Shown: positions 17,787-27,223, counted from the first letter of the stretch. The stretch: DNA of 64,000 nt from Sedimentibacter sp. MB35-C1 (GCF_030913635.1 NZ_CP133188.1:1054001-1118000), one strand, 5' to 3'. Made by a program: numbers and translations. The notes: generated from the sequence alone by a model not told the origin.

Positions 17787-18440
17787 ATGGCACAGCTTTA
17801 CTATAGATATAGTACCATGGGTGCGGGAAAAAGCATAGAGGTTCAAAAAGTTGCATTCAATTATGAAGAAAAGGGACAAAATCCGTTGATATTTACATCT
17901 GGTTTGGATGACAGATATGCGGAATCAGGAATTGTTGCTTCGCGCATAGGGTTGCAACGAAAAGCGATATCGGTAAATGATGAAATGAATATTTTTGATA
18001 TTGTAAAGAAATACAATGACCTGTTCAGAGTGGATGCTGTTATAATTGACGAATGTCAATTTTTAAAGAAACATCATATAATGGAACTTACTGACGTTGT
18101 CGACGATTTAAATATACCGGTCATGTGTTATGGCTTGAAATCAGATTTTAAAAATGAATTGTTTGAAGGATCATACTGGCTTTTGGCAATGTCTGATAAA
18201 ATAGAAGAAATTAAAACGGTATGTTGGTGCGGCAAAAAGGCTATCGCCAATGCGCGCCTCATTGACGGAAAGGTTGTTTATGAGGGAGAACAAATTTTTG
18301 TCGGTGGAAATGAAAGCTACACAGCCTTGTGCAGAAAGCATTATAAAAAAGGGCTGGTTATGCCGTATCATGAAGAATCCAAAGACTTAATAACAAGATA
18401 TGAGAGGTTGTCTAAAGAAGAAAAAGACAGCAATGAATAA
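17787..18440 (+). CDS. tdk: Thymidine kinase, type II
   Basis: This 217-residue enzyme phosphorylates thymidine for the salvage pathway. It has a P-loop STMGAGKS (about residues 9-16), the Walker B-like IIDECQFL, the MCYGLKSDF region, and zinc-binding cysteines (CWCGKKA and a later LCRKH). The lasso-like GNESYTALCRKHY segment at the C-terminus is also typical. A good GGGAGGACA site precedes the ATG. Confidence 0.94.
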   Translation: MAQLYYRYSTMGAGKSIEVQKVAFNYEEKGQNPLIFTSGLDDRYAESGIVASRIGLQRKAISVNDEMNIFDIVKKYNDLFRVDAVIIDECQFLKKHHIMELTDVVDDLNIPVMCYGLKSDFKNELFEGSYWLLAMSDKIEEIKTVCWCGKKAIANARLIDGKVVYEGEQIFVGGNESYTALCRKHYKKGLVMPYHEESKDLITRYERLSKEEKDSNE

Positions 18441-18515
18441 TATATTTTAACATTATGGAATATTATGAATAAAAAGGAATCTCCTGTTTATAATGTAATA
18501 TAGGAGGTTTTTACT

Positions 18516-18788
18516 ATGAGCAGTATTTCTAAAAATGATAAAAAAATAAAATTAATGAATATCAAAAATATTTTTTACAACTCTAAAGTAAGAAGCAGCA
18601 ATGATAAAAATGACTTATATGCAAATTTAGAAAGTGCAAGGAAAGAGTGGGAAGAAGCAAAAAATATTTTTGAAAACGTATCAGAGCCTGATTTAGTTGA
18701 TTATGCTATTTATAATGTAGAAGCAGCTGAAAAGAAATATATCTATTTGTTGAGACAGATAAAAAACGAAGAATCAGCTGCTAATTAA
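18516..18788 (+). CDS. DUF2508 (YaaL-like) small protein
   Basis: This 90-residue acidic helical protein has the family pattern: ARKEWEEAKNIFENV, then EPDLVDYAIYNVEAAEKKYIYLLRQI. YaaL-like proteins often sit beside recR or sigma-K processing genes in Firmicutes; here the gene stands alone behind tdk. The function is unknown. A strong TAGGAGG site precedes the ATG. Confidence 0.75.
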   Translation: MSSISKNDKKIKLMNIKNIFYNSKVRSSNDKNDLYANLESARKEWEEAKNIFENVSEPDLVDYAIYNVEAAEKKYIYLLRQIKNEESAAN

Positions 18789-18803
18789 ACTTAAAGGTGT
18801 AAA

Positions 18804-18837
18804 AAGGTGTAAACTTTTTGTTTGCGCCGTTATTTTT
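18804..18837 (+). terminator. Terminator after the DUF2508 gene
   Basis: GGTGTAAAC (18806-18814) pairs with GTTTGCGCC (18820-18828) through nine pairs including G-T pairs, with a T-rich tail after it. Confidence 0.6.
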
Positions 18838-18982
18838 GCTAATTTAAAGGATGAAGTTATTTTGTTGGAGTATTGATATAGCTTAATTTGGCAATTGTTT
18901 ACATAAAAAAATATTACCATTTGCAAATGCACCGGGCTCATGTTAAACTAAACGAAAAAAGAATTAGAAAGTATGTGATTAA

Positions 18983-20038
18983 ATGATATCGTCCTTAAGT
19001 AAGGCGGAAATTAGTAAAATGAAAGAAGACAAGCTTTATGAACTTGATTACATGAGGTTTATTGCATGTCTTGCGGTAATTATTGTTCATATAACTGCAA
19101 CGGGAGTGACCGGATACATTCACGGAAGCTTTCCACATATAATGGTATTGATACTAAATAGAAGTTTAAAGTTTACAACACCTATCTTTATTTTTTTGAG
19201 CGGTGTTACCAGCTTCTACAGTTATCGAAAAAAAGAATTTAAACTTTTTCAGTTTATAAAAAAAAGGCTGAAGAAGGTTCTTGTAGCATATTTTTTTTGG
19301 TGTGTGGTATATTATTTGGCGTATATTAAGTTAGGGTTTTACACGTTTGATATTAAGTTTTTTTCGAAAAACGTGATTTTAGGAACAATGTCATACCACC
19401 TTTATTTTGTAATAATAATAGCGCAGATGTACATTGTTGGCCCGATTTTTTATAAATTGCTTAAAAATTCTGATAAAAAGGTTGTCATATTAATTGTATC
19501 GGCACTGGTGACGATGCTTTGTGCTGAATTTATCAGATTTAAATATGCGGATAGAATCTTTTTGAAATATATGTTTTTCTATATGCTTGGAATATTTGTG
19601 ACATTGGAGTATGACAGGTACATGGCATGGATAAATAAGTACAAATTAATAATTACAGCGGGATATGTAGCTGCTTCTGCAGTATACACATATGTTTCGT
19701 TCAACGATATGTCCACATATATTTATGCGTGGTTTGTTTTTTCAGTATTTTCAGTTTTCTTTGTATATGTTGTAGGACTTGTTATGAAAAAATACATGGC
19801 AAAAATATATAGTTTTATCAAGTTGTTCGGTCAAAGCTCGTACTATATTTATCTAATGCATCCGCTGGTGCTTACAATGGCAATAATGTATGCCGATAGC
19901 CATGGAATACTGTCAATTACATCAAGGCTTATTATCTATTCACTGACAGTGATTCCAATAACAATTATATTTTGTCTGGTTTTTACCGCAGCAAAAAACA
20001 AAATAAAGAAAAGCAAAAAAGCGGCATTAGCCGCTTAG
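18983..20038 (+). CDS. Membrane acyltransferase, acyltransferase-3 family
   Basis: This 351-residue protein has about ten membrane helices and the family signature at its N-terminus: ELDYMRFIACLAVIIVHI with the conserved Arg and His. FLSGVTSFYSYRKK and a C-terminal YYIYLMHPLVL follow. Members O-acetylate or acylate cell-wall or surface sugars. The acceptor cannot be told. The start at 18983 has no strong ribosome binding site; MKEDKLYELDYMRF at 19019 is a possible alternative start. Confidence 0.88.
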   Translation: MISSLSKAEISKMKEDKLYELDYMRFIACLAVIIVHITATGVTGYIHGSFPHIMVLILNRSLKFTTPIFIFLSGVTSFYSYRKKEFKLFQFIKKRLKKVLVAYFFWCVVYYLAYIKLGFYTFDIKFFSKNVILGTMSYHLYFVIIIAQMYIVGPIFYKLLKNSDKKVVILIVSALVTMLCAEFIRFKYADRIFLKYMFFYMLGIFVTLEYDRYMAWINKYKLIITAGYVAASAVYTYVSFNDMSTYIYAWFVFSVFSVFFVYVVGLVMKKYMAKIYSFIKLFGQSSYYIYLMHPLVLTMAIMYADSHGILSITSRLIIYSLTVIPITIIFCLVFTAAKNKIKKSKKAALAA

Positions 20039-20046
20039 CTAGCATG

Positions 20047-20078
20047 AAAGGGTGTTGAAACTTCAACGCTCTTTTTTA
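20047..20078. terminator. Bidirectional terminator between convergent genes
   Basis: AGGGTGTTG (20049-20057) pairs with CAACGCTCT (20064-20072), followed by six T residues on the plus strand; A residues precede it on the other side. Confidence 0.7.
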
Positions 20079-20639
20079 ATTATTTGAGGCTTTTTCGTAC
20101 TCTCTCATTGCTAAAATTGTTTGCTGAAATAAATTATCCAGCTCCCATCCAAGCATTTCGGCTCCCTGTTTAATTGCATCTCTTGAACATCCGGCAGCAA
20201 AGCTTGAGGTTTTGAATTTTTTCTTTAATGATTTTAATCCCAGATCTGATACGCTTTTTGAAGGCCTCATTAATGCTACAGCCCCTATTAAACCTGTAAG
20301 TTCATCAATGGCAAACAGAACTTTTTCCATTTGGTGTTCAGGTTTTGCGGTTGTTTCAGTCAGTCCGTAACCGTGGCTTGCTACGGCATGTATGATTTTT
20401 TCATCAATTCCTTTTTCGGCCATTATTTCCTGAACCTTTACGCAATGTTCCTCAGGATACATTTCAAAGTCCAAGTCATGCAGAAGTCCTACTATTCCCC
20501 AAAATTCTGCTTCATCTTCATAACCTAAATTCTTGGCAAAATACTCCATTACAAAACCTACGGTTTCGGCATGCTGTAAATGAAATTCTTCCTTATTATA
20601 TTCCTTAAGTAATTTCCAGGCTTCTTCTTTTGTAATCAT
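20076..20639 (-). CDS. HD-domain phosphohydrolase-like protein
   Basis: This 187-residue cytoplasmic protein has metal-binding HD motifs: HLQHAETV, then GLLHDLDFEMYPEEH and HAVASHGYG. The HDIG-type fold suggests hydrolysis of a phosphate ester or nucleotide. The substrate is not known. A clear AAGGAGG site lies before the ATG. Confidence 0.85.
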   Translation of the reverse strand: MITKEEAWKLLKEYNKEEFHLQHAETVGFVMEYFAKNLGYEDEAEFWGIVGLLHDLDFEMYPEEHCVKVQEIMAEKGIDEKIIHAVASHGYGLTETTAKPEHQMEKVLFAIDELTGLIGAVALMRPSKSVSDLGLKSLKKKFKTSSFAAGCSRDAIKQGAEMLGWELDNLFQQTILAMREYEKASNN

Positions 20640-20824
20640 TTTAGTTCCTCCTTAATTATTAATTATATAAATTTAATTTTAACTTATCATACAAAATATG
20701 TCCATAATTTTTATAAGGTTATATATTATATTTCTGCATATAGCTTATTTATTAGAAATACAGGAAAATTTTAAGCTATGTATATATGAAGTTAGGTCAA
20801 ACTAATAATGGAAATAAATAGCCG

Positions 20825-20853
20825 TTGACTACATAAAAACATTTTGTTAAAAT
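20825..20853 (+). promoter_or_regulatory. Sigma-A-type promoter of the two-module lipoprotein gene
   Basis: TTGACT (20825-20830) and TAAAAT (20848-20853) are 17 bp apart, about 65 bp before the start codon. Confidence 0.6.
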
Positions 20854-20919
20854 CGTACATAATAAAAAGATATAAACAACTGTTTATATATGAAACTTTT
20901 TTAATATATGGAGGGAAAA

Positions 20920-21996
20920 ATGAAAAAATTAATAGCGATATTATTAGTTCTGCTGATGTCATTATTTGCATTTGCAGGATGCACTAAAGAAGAACCAAAA
21001 GAGGAAAATCCAATTATTGAGGAACCGACTAACGAGGAATCAGGAGACAAAGAGGTTTTGGCGGAAAATGCTGTTAAAACCGGCTTAGCAGTTGTAACTT
21101 CAGTAGCAAAATCAAAAGATGCAACAGCTGATGCAGAGGGCTTAGGACAATCTGACTCTGTGGTAGTTGCTGTTACAGTTGATAAAGATGGAAAAGTTGT
21201 TAAGGCTGCTATTGATACTGCACAAACTAAGATAAATTTTTCAGCAGATGGAAAGATTACTTCTGACCTGACTGCTGTGTATAAATCTAAACAGGAACTT
21301 AAAGAAGAATACGGAATGAAAGGCGCGTCTTCTTTAGAAAAGGAATGGTACGAGCAAGCAAATGCCCTTGCTGATTATTTTGTCGGAAAGACCACAGAAG
21401 AAATAAAAGCGATACCGACTGATGATGCAGGTGTTACAACTGATGCTGATTTGGTTTCTTCAGTAACGATTAAAATTAATGATTACAAAGCAGCGGCTGA
21501 AAAGGCTATAGCTAGTGCTCAAGATTTAGGAGCAACGGATGAAGATACCTTAGGATTAGGTGTTTTGACAACTGTAGCAAAATCAAAAGATGCAGCTGCA
21601 GATGCTGAGGGACAGACTCAGGCTTATTCAACATATGCTGCAACTACATTTGATGCAGAAGGAAAGATTACAAGCTCAATTATTGATTCATCACAGGCTA
21701 CTGTTAAGTTTGATTCTGAAGGAAAAATAACTTCTGATATAACTGCACCTGTAAAGACTAAGGTTGAGTTGGGAGATGAATACGGAATGAAAGGCGCATC
21801 TCAAATTAAAAAAGAATGGTTTGAACAGGCAGAGGCCTTTTCAGAATATACCATAGGAAAAACTGCTGAAGAAGTGGCAGGGACTGAAGTGGATGAAGAG
21901 GGAACCGCAACTGATGCAGATTTGGTATCATCAGTAACAATTGGAATTGAAGGATTTCTTGAAGTAATTGCTAAATCTGCAGCCAACGCAAAATAA
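20920..21996 (+). CDS. Secreted lipoprotein with two tandem copies of one module
   Basis: The product of about 358 residues starts with a lipoprotein signal (MKKLIAILLVLL..FAFAGC). The ATG at 20920 is chosen over 20908 because GGAGGG lies just before it. Two modules of about 150 residues follow, near 50-200 and 205-355. Both contain TSVAKSKDA or TTVAKSKDA, ADAEG, GKITSD, EYGMKGAS, KEWYEQA or KEWFEQA, GKT.EE and TDADLVSSVTI. The family has no function I can name; a ligand- or flavin-binding role is speculation. It has its own promoter and terminator. Confidence 0.85.
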   Translation: MKKLIAILLVLLMSLFAFAGCTKEEPKEENPIIEEPTNEESGDKEVLAENAVKTGLAVVTSVAKSKDATADAEGLGQSDSVVVAVTVDKDGKVVKAAIDTAQTKINFSADGKITSDLTAVYKSKQELKEEYGMKGASSLEKEWYEQANALADYFVGKTTEEIKAIPTDDAGVTTDADLVSSVTIKINDYKAAAEKAIASAQDLGATDEDTLGLGVLTTVAKSKDAAADAEGQTQAYSTYAATTFDAEGKITSSIIDSSQATVKFDSEGKITSDITAPVKTKVELGDEYGMKGASQIKKEWFEQAEAFSEYTIGKTAEEVAGTEVDEEGTATDADLVSSVTIGIEGFLEVIAKSAANAK

Positions 21997-22008
21997 ATAG
22001 ACATTATT

Positions 22009-22043
22009 AAAGCTTCGATGTTTAACATCGAAGCTTTAGTTTT
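22009..22043 (+). terminator. Rho-independent terminator after the lipoprotein gene
   Basis: AAAGCTTCGATG (22009-22020) pairs perfectly with CATCGAAGCTTT (22026-22037), with a T-rich tail. Confidence 0.8.
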
Positions 22044-22104
22044 TGTACAAACAAAAAGGTTTTTTGAATCTTAAGGTAAACTATTCACTTACAAATTATT
22101 TACA

Positions 22105-22133
22105 TTGACATAAAAATTTATTTATGTTATTAT
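22105..22133 (+). promoter_or_regulatory. Promoter of the SRP RNA gene
   Basis: A perfect TTGACA (22105-22110) and TATTAT (22128-22133) are spaced 17 bp apart, placing the start near 22140, the beginning of the RNA. Confidence 0.75.
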
Positions 22134-22140
22134 TCTTATG

Positions 22141-22406
22141 CTGTGCTACATGGGGAGGTAGCGGTGCCCTGTACTTGCAATCCGCTGTAGCAAGGTGGAA
22201 TTCCCTCTCTAGGCTTATATTGTGAGGGCTGACTTTTTTAAGTGGCGTTGATAACCCGGTCTCGTGCAATGAGACCCCGTGAACCCTGTCAGGTCCGGAA
22301 GGAAGCAGCAGTAAGCGGATCGTCTCGTGTGACGCGAGGGCGCCGGGTTAGAGTTAACTGTAAGAGTACGCTTGTGATATAATGTCGAAAGAGGGTGCAC
22401 AGCACT
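22141..22406 (+). ncRNA. ffs: Signal recognition particle RNA, long Gram-positive type (scRNA)
   Basis: The RNA of about 265 nt has the Alu-domain start (GGGGAGGTAGCGGTGCC). Helix 8 carries the conserved Ffh-binding core GTCAGGTCCGGAAGGAAGCA at about 22288-22307. Its 5' GTGCT can pair with the 3' AGCAC at 22401-22405. It resembles Clostridium SRP RNAs and works with Ffh in membrane targeting. The ends are estimated from pairing and from the promoter. Confidence 0.95.
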
Positions 22407-22794
22407 TTATTAATAAAATAAGTAATTTTATGACCATAAGGCAGAAATGCATATGGTTTTTTTATTTTATAGCGACATTGGGTAGGTTTGTGATTGTAAT
22501 ATGTACATATGGTTGAGTTAAAATCAAATAACAATACAAAAACTTTAAAAAATATAATTTTTCTATTGATGTTTTTATACAAGTGGTGATATAATGTGAC
22601 TCAATATATTTTAAATTAAATCATGTGATTTCAATGCTTGTGTACGCTTAATAAAGTCATGGAAATGTTATCTGCACTAAAATTGAGTACAATTTTATTA
22701 AAGGTGCTCGTAATATTATGCATTATATATGCGAACAAAATAAAGTGATATTTATTGATGCACATACAAGAAGAAACACAAAAGGAGGAATATT
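22407..22794 (+). other. Intergenic region before the 22.8-kb transporter gene
   Basis: There is no gene. TTGATG (22566-22571) and TATAAT (22590-22595), 18 bp apart, make a plausible promoter, with a leader of about 190 nt before the next ATG. I recognise no riboswitch class in this leader. Confidence 0.45.
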
Positions 22795-23961
22795 ATGAAT
22801 GGTTTAGTAGCACTTTTAGTAGTTTTTGTTGCATTTGCTGTTGGGGATTTTGTATCATATAAGACAAAAGCAACATTTTCAATGCTGTTTACAACAGCGA
22901 TAATTTTTCTTGTGGCGTTTTGGTTAGGACTTCCGGCTACAGTTTTTAGTGATTCTGGTCTTTTAACAGTAGGAATACTTACTATGTCACTGTTGCTTGT
23001 TAACATGGGTACATTAATAAGTCTGAATGAATTGGCTAAACAGTGGAAAACAGTGTTGATAGCAATATCAGCAGTTGTAGGAATTGGAGTTTTTGTATAT
23101 ATGGTAGGCGGAATTGTTTTTGGGAAGCAAATGGCAGCGGCAGCAGCTCCGCCAATTTCAGGCGGTGTTGTAGCTGCATTGATTGTAAGTGAAGTGGCAA
23201 AGGCTAAAGCACTTGAAAGTGTTGCCGTGTTTGCTACACTTTTACTAGTTACACAAACTTTCTTTGGAACGCCGGTTGCATCATATTGCTTAAAAAAAGA
23301 AGCGAGAATAGTTCTTGACAACCACAGTGTTAATGCGGAATCAGAAAAAAAAGAAGACTCTATAGAAGAAGGAAAGAAGAAATTAATTCCTGAATTAAAA
23401 AAAGAACTTCGCACAAATTCACTGCTGCTTGCAAAACTTGCTTTAGTAGCATTTTTGGCTACAAAGGTATCGGAGTTGACAAACGGTACGATCAATGCAC
23501 TTATAGTTTGCTTAATATTTGGTGTTATTGCAAGCGAAATTGGATTCCTTGAAAAGGATCCTATGACCATGGCAAATTCACAGGGATTTGTTATGATAGC
23601 TCTGCTGACTGTCATATTTAACAATCTTTCATCAGCAACTCCGCAAATGCTGATGTCATTGATTGGTCCGATACTTGGATGCCTGTTGCTGGGTGTTATA
23701 GGATTCAGCATATTTGCAGGAGTTGTTGGTAAGATACTGGGCATGGACATATATATGTCTATTGCTATTGGGGCATCTGCTTTATTTGGATTCCCAGGAA
23801 CATTTATAATTCCTAATGAGGTTGCTTCGGTGGTTGGTAAAAATGAGGAAGAGAAGAATATTATTCTGGAGGAAATACTTCCAAAAATGATAATTGCAGG
23901 CTTTGTCACAGTATCTATAGCTTCTGTTGGCCTTGCCGGAGTAATGTCAAAATTAATATAA
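22795..23961 (+). CDS. Polytopic membrane transporter-like protein of unknown substrate
   Basis: This 388-residue protein has about ten to eleven membrane helices interrupted by a charged cytoplasmic loop near residues 175-210. Gly-rich motifs APPISGGVVAALIVSE and a late FGFPGTFIIPNEVA suggest two inverted halves, as in glutamate- or citrate-type secondary carriers. I do not recognise a named family. It lies 27 bp before an M20 amidohydrolase gene, so the pair probably imports and hydrolyses an N-acyl amino acid or peptide. An AAAGGAGG site supports the start. Confidence 0.75.
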   Translation: MNGLVALLVVFVAFAVGDFVSYKTKATFSMLFTTAIIFLVAFWLGLPATVFSDSGLLTVGILTMSLLLVNMGTLISLNELAKQWKTVLIAISAVVGIGVFVYMVGGIVFGKQMAAAAAPPISGGVVAALIVSEVAKAKALESVAVFATLLLVTQTFFGTPVASYCLKKEARIVLDNHSVNAESEKKEDSIEEGKKKLIPELKKELRTNSLLLAKLALVAFLATKVSELTNGTINALIVCLIFGVIASEIGFLEKDPMTMANSQGFVMIALLTVIFNNLSSATPQMLMSLIGPILGCLLLGVIGFSIFAGVVGKILGMDIYMSIAIGASALFGFPGTFIIPNEVASVVGKNEEEKNIILEEILPKMIIAGFVTVSIASVGLAGVMSKLI

Positions 23962-23988
23962 ACAACATTTGAATAAAAGGAGTATGAA

Positions 23989-25161
23989 ATGAATATACAG
24001 GAACTTTCAAAAAAATATGCGCAGTATGTAGTTAATATGAGAAGAGAATTTCATATGAATCCTGAAATAAGCATGCATGAGGAAAGAACAGCACGAAGGA
24101 TAGCAGAGGAGCTGACAAAGATGGGCATACCATGCAAACCAATTGCAGGGACAGGTGTGCTGGGTATAATAAAGGGCAATCATGAAGGAAAAACAATAGC
24201 TTTGAGAGCTGATATCGATGCTCTAGAAATTACTGAAAAGAACAATGTCGAATATAAATCCCAAACTGACGGCGTGATGCATGCATGCGGCCATGACTGC
24301 CATGCGGCTATGCTTCTGGGTGCGGCAGCCATACTTAATGAGATTAAAGATGAAATAAAAGGAACTGTAAAATTGATGTTCCAGCCTGGCGAAGAAGTTG
24401 CTCAGGGAGCTAAAAAAATGATAGAAGAAGGGGCTTTAGACGGAGTCGACGAAGTATTCGGAATGCATGTAATGGGCCATCTCCCTGCAGGAAAAATTGC
24501 TATAGGAGCAGGAGCAAGAATGGCATCCGCAGATTCTTTCAAAATTACCGTAAAGGGAACTGGTGGTCACGGGTCTATGCCTAACCTTGCAGTTGATGCG
24601 CTGCTTGCAGCTTCTGCAATAGTAATGAACTTGCAGTCAATAGCAAGCAGAGAAGTATCGCCGATGGATACTGTTGTTGTAAGTGTTGGAAAACTGATTT
24701 CTGGTACAAGGTTTAACATAATTGCCGATGAAGCCGTTATGGAAGGAACAACAAGGTGCTTCAGCTATGAAGTTAGAGATAAGCTTCCGGAAATGATAAA
24801 AAGAATAGCAGAATCTACTGCCGCAACTTACAGAGCTAAAGCTGAACTGGAATATAAACTATTAACAGCACCAACTATAAATGATGAAAAGTCTACGGAA
24901 AGAGTAGAAAAGTCGATTAAAAAAATAATGTCTGAGGATGCAGTAATAGAGATGCAAAAGATGCCCGGCGCAGAGGATTTTTCAGAGTATCTTGAAAAGG
25001 TTCCGGGAACTTTTGTACTGGTTGGGACAGCTAATGAAGCTAAAAACACATGCTTTGCAAACCATCATCCTAACTTTGATGTTGATGAAGATATGCTGCA
25101 TTACGGATCTGCGCTGTATACACAGTATGCAACTGACTATCTTAATGAAGTTGAAAAGTAA
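23989..25161 (+). CDS. M20 family amidohydrolase
   Basis: This 390-residue cytoplasmic metallohydrolase of the aminoacylase/IAA-amino-acid hydrolase type shows ALRADIDAL, the HACGHDCHAAM metal site, MFQPGEE with the catalytic Glu, a GGHGSMP dimerisation-domain motif, and MPGAEDFSEY. It should release an amino acid from an N-acyl or dipeptide substrate. It shares a transcript with the transporter upstream and ends before a strong convergent terminator. Confidence 0.92.
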   Translation: MNIQELSKKYAQYVVNMRREFHMNPEISMHEERTARRIAEELTKMGIPCKPIAGTGVLGIIKGNHEGKTIALRADIDALEITEKNNVEYKSQTDGVMHACGHDCHAAMLLGAAAILNEIKDEIKGTVKLMFQPGEEVAQGAKKMIEEGALDGVDEVFGMHVMGHLPAGKIAIGAGARMASADSFKITVKGTGGHGSMPNLAVDALLAASAIVMNLQSIASREVSPMDTVVVSVGKLISGTRFNIIADEAVMEGTTRCFSYEVRDKLPEMIKRIAESTAATYRAKAELEYKLLTAPTINDEKSTERVEKSIKKIMSEDAVIEMQKMPGAEDFSEYLEKVPGTFVLVGTANEAKNTCFANHHPNFDVDEDMLHYGSALYTQYATDYLNEVEK

Positions 25162-25184
25162 AGCTTGAAATTAAATTTAATACA

Positions 25185-25222
25185 AAATATCGCCGGATAA
25201 TATTTTCCGGCGATATTTATTT
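25185..25222. terminator. Bidirectional terminator between convergent M20 genes
   Basis: AAATATCGCCGGA (25185-25197) pairs perfectly with TCCGGCGATATTT (25206-25218); T-rich flanks occur on both strands. Confidence 0.85.
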
Positions 25223-25229
25223 TAGATAT

Positions 25230-26432
25230 TTATTTGCTTAGTCTCAGCCATTCAATAGCGGTATTGGCATAGACTGCAGAACCTATGTAGAAAACATCCT
25301 CATCAAAATTTACCTTTGGATGGTGTTGAGGGTACGGGTATCCTTGCTCAGGAGAGCCTCCGCCTAAAGCCATCATAACTGAAGGAACTCTTTCGCTGAT
25401 ATAACCGAAGTCTTCGGAACCGGTCATTTTCCCTCCTGGGAATGCTGTATCAAATGCTTTGACAGCTTCTTTTCCCAATAAATCTACATTGATTTTATGC
25501 ACTTGTTCATAGAGCTCTGGGTTGTTATAAACAGAAGGGCATTCCATTCTATATTCAACATTTGCTTCTGCTCTGAAAGTTGAGGCTGTTCCTTTTGAAA
25601 TTTCAACAACTCTATTTTTCATATGTTCTCTTTCTTTTTCGTCAAATGCCCTGATACTTCCCTGAATAAATGCAGTATCTGGAATTATATTTGACGCATT
25701 TCCTCCGTGCATCTGTCCGATAGTAATAACAGTTGTGCTTGAAGGAGGTACTTCTCTTGAAATAATTTCCTGAAGTGAAATATGTATATGAGCAGCTACA
25801 TTCAGTGGATCCACAGAATTGTTAGGCATTGCCCCATGACCGCCCTTACCTTTAATATCTATATGGAACATGTCTCCTGATGAAGTTACATATCCTCCAT
25901 TAGGTACAAGCAGAGATCCAGCAGGTACCGGCATGCCGGAAAAGATATGGATCATAATTGCAGCATCCACCTTTGGGTTCTCAAGCACACCTGCTTCAAT
26001 CATTGATTTTGCTCCAGACAGCTGTTCTTCAGCTGGTTGAAACATGAGCTTAACTGTTCCTTCAAGCTCATCTTCGTGGCTCTTTAAAATTTGAGCAGCT
26101 CCAAGCAGCATTGAAGCGTGGACGTCATGGCCGCAGGCATGCATATTTTTTGTTGTTGATTTATATTCAAGCCCATTTTCTTCAAGTATGGGCAGAGCAT
26201 CCATATCTGCTCTCAATAAAATAGTGGGGCCTTTCTTTTTTCCGCCGGCTAGAGCTACAATTGCTGAATCGGTAATAACCTGAGGTTCATAGCCCATTTC
26301 TTTCAGTCTGTTTACTAAATATTCGGAAGTAATCGGCAAGTCATGCCCCAGTTCAGCATTCTGATGCAAATACCTTCTGTCCTTTACTATTACTTCCTGC
26401 AGTGTTTTAGCTTCATCTAAAACATTTTTCAT
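25230..26432 (-). CDS. M20 family amidohydrolase (second copy)
   Basis: This 400-residue paralogue has the same metal and catalytic motifs: LLRADMDAL, HACGHDVHASM, MFQPAEEQ, GGHGAMP and MTGSEDFGYI. It differs enough from the neighbouring enzyme to suggest another substrate rather than a recent duplication. An AGGGGTGAT site precedes the ATG. It is divergent from the ECF S-component gene; no transporter is in its own transcription unit. Confidence 0.92.
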   Translation of the reverse strand: MKNVLDEAKTLQEVIVKDRRYLHQNAELGHDLPITSEYLVNRLKEMGYEPQVITDSAIVALAGGKKKGPTILLRADMDALPILEENGLEYKSTTKNMHACGHDVHASMLLGAAQILKSHEDELEGTVKLMFQPAEEQLSGAKSMIEAGVLENPKVDAAIMIHIFSGMPVPAGSLLVPNGGYVTSSGDMFHIDIKGKGGHGAMPNNSVDPLNVAAHIHISLQEIISREVPPSSTTVITIGQMHGGNASNIIPDTAFIQGSIRAFDEKEREHMKNRVVEISKGTASTFRAEANVEYRMECPSVYNNPELYEQVHKINVDLLGKEAVKAFDTAFPGGKMTGSEDFGYISERVPSVMMALGGGSPEQGYPYPQHHPKVNFDEDVFYIGSAVYANTAIEWLRLSK

Positions 26433-26701
26433 TGTATCACCCCTTAGTTTGTCTGATAATTAGCACTTATTATAAAGCATTATCTATAAAAAGTCAAAAA
26501 CATTTATAAATTTTAATAGTCTTTTTTTATTTGGAAGCATTTTTGCTTTAATTTTCCATTGGGCAGGTAAAGTAGATAGATTTTTATACATATAAAATAA
26601 AATACATCTGTACACTATATAAAACAATAAACTGTATCTTTTCAAGGGTACAGATAAGATTATAATTAAGATATAAATAATATTAAAAAGGGAGGTAAAG
26701 T

Positions 26702-27220
26702 ATGGAAGATAAGAAAATAAAAGAATTAGTATACACATCTCTGCTTGCGGCATTGGTTTGCGTTGCAACATTTATTATAAAGGTACCTTCGCCTGTAACA
26801 AATGGGTATACTCATTTAGGAGATGGATTCATATTTATTGCTGTACTGTTGCTAGGCAAGAAAAATGGAGCGTGGGCAGGAGCAATAGGAGCTTCTTTGG
26901 CAGATATTATCGGCGGCTATAGTTTTTATGCAGTACCAACATTTATAATTAAAGGAATAATGGCATTGATCATGGGTACAGTTGCTGAAAAACTGCCTGG
27001 AGGAATGAAGCATAAATGGGTTGCAGGAGCTTTAGCGGGAAGTGTATGGCAGATATTTGCCTACTATGTTGTAGGTTCTGTGATGGTTGGAAGCTTTATT
27101 TCAACAATAAGCGAAATTCCAGGCAACTCTATCCAATCGGCAGCCGGAATTATTTCTGCTACGTTATTTATGGCGGTGTTTAAACATACACCAATAGGCA
27201 GAGATATGTTGGAATGTTAG
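26702..27220 (+). CDS. ECF transporter substrate-binding S component
   Basis: This 172-residue membrane protein has about five to six helices and the motif set of the PF07155-type S components: YTHLGDGFIFIAVLLLGKKNGAWAGAIGASLADIIGGY, followed by PTFIIKG. Such proteins bind a vitamin or similar micronutrient and use a shared ECF ATPase module encoded elsewhere. The ligand cannot be assigned. A GGGAGG site precedes the ATG; no known vitamin riboswitch is visible in the 270-bp leader. Confidence 0.82.
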   Translation: MEDKKIKELVYTSLLAALVCVATFIIKVPSPVTNGYTHLGDGFIFIAVLLLGKKNGAWAGAIGASLADIIGGYSFYAVPTFIIKGIMALIMGTVAEKLPGGMKHKWVAGALAGSVWQIFAYYVVGSVMVGSFISTISEIPGNSIQSAAGIISATLFMAVFKHTPIGRDMLEC

Positions 27221-27223
27221 GTT

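Noticed and set aside
22752-23909. Long minus-strand open frame (385 codons) opposite the 22.8-kb transporter gene
   Set aside because: The plus-strand frame has a strong ribosome binding site, membrane-protein composition and an operon partner. The antisense frame has Ser/Thr/Ala/Ile-rich shadow composition and no ribosome binding site.
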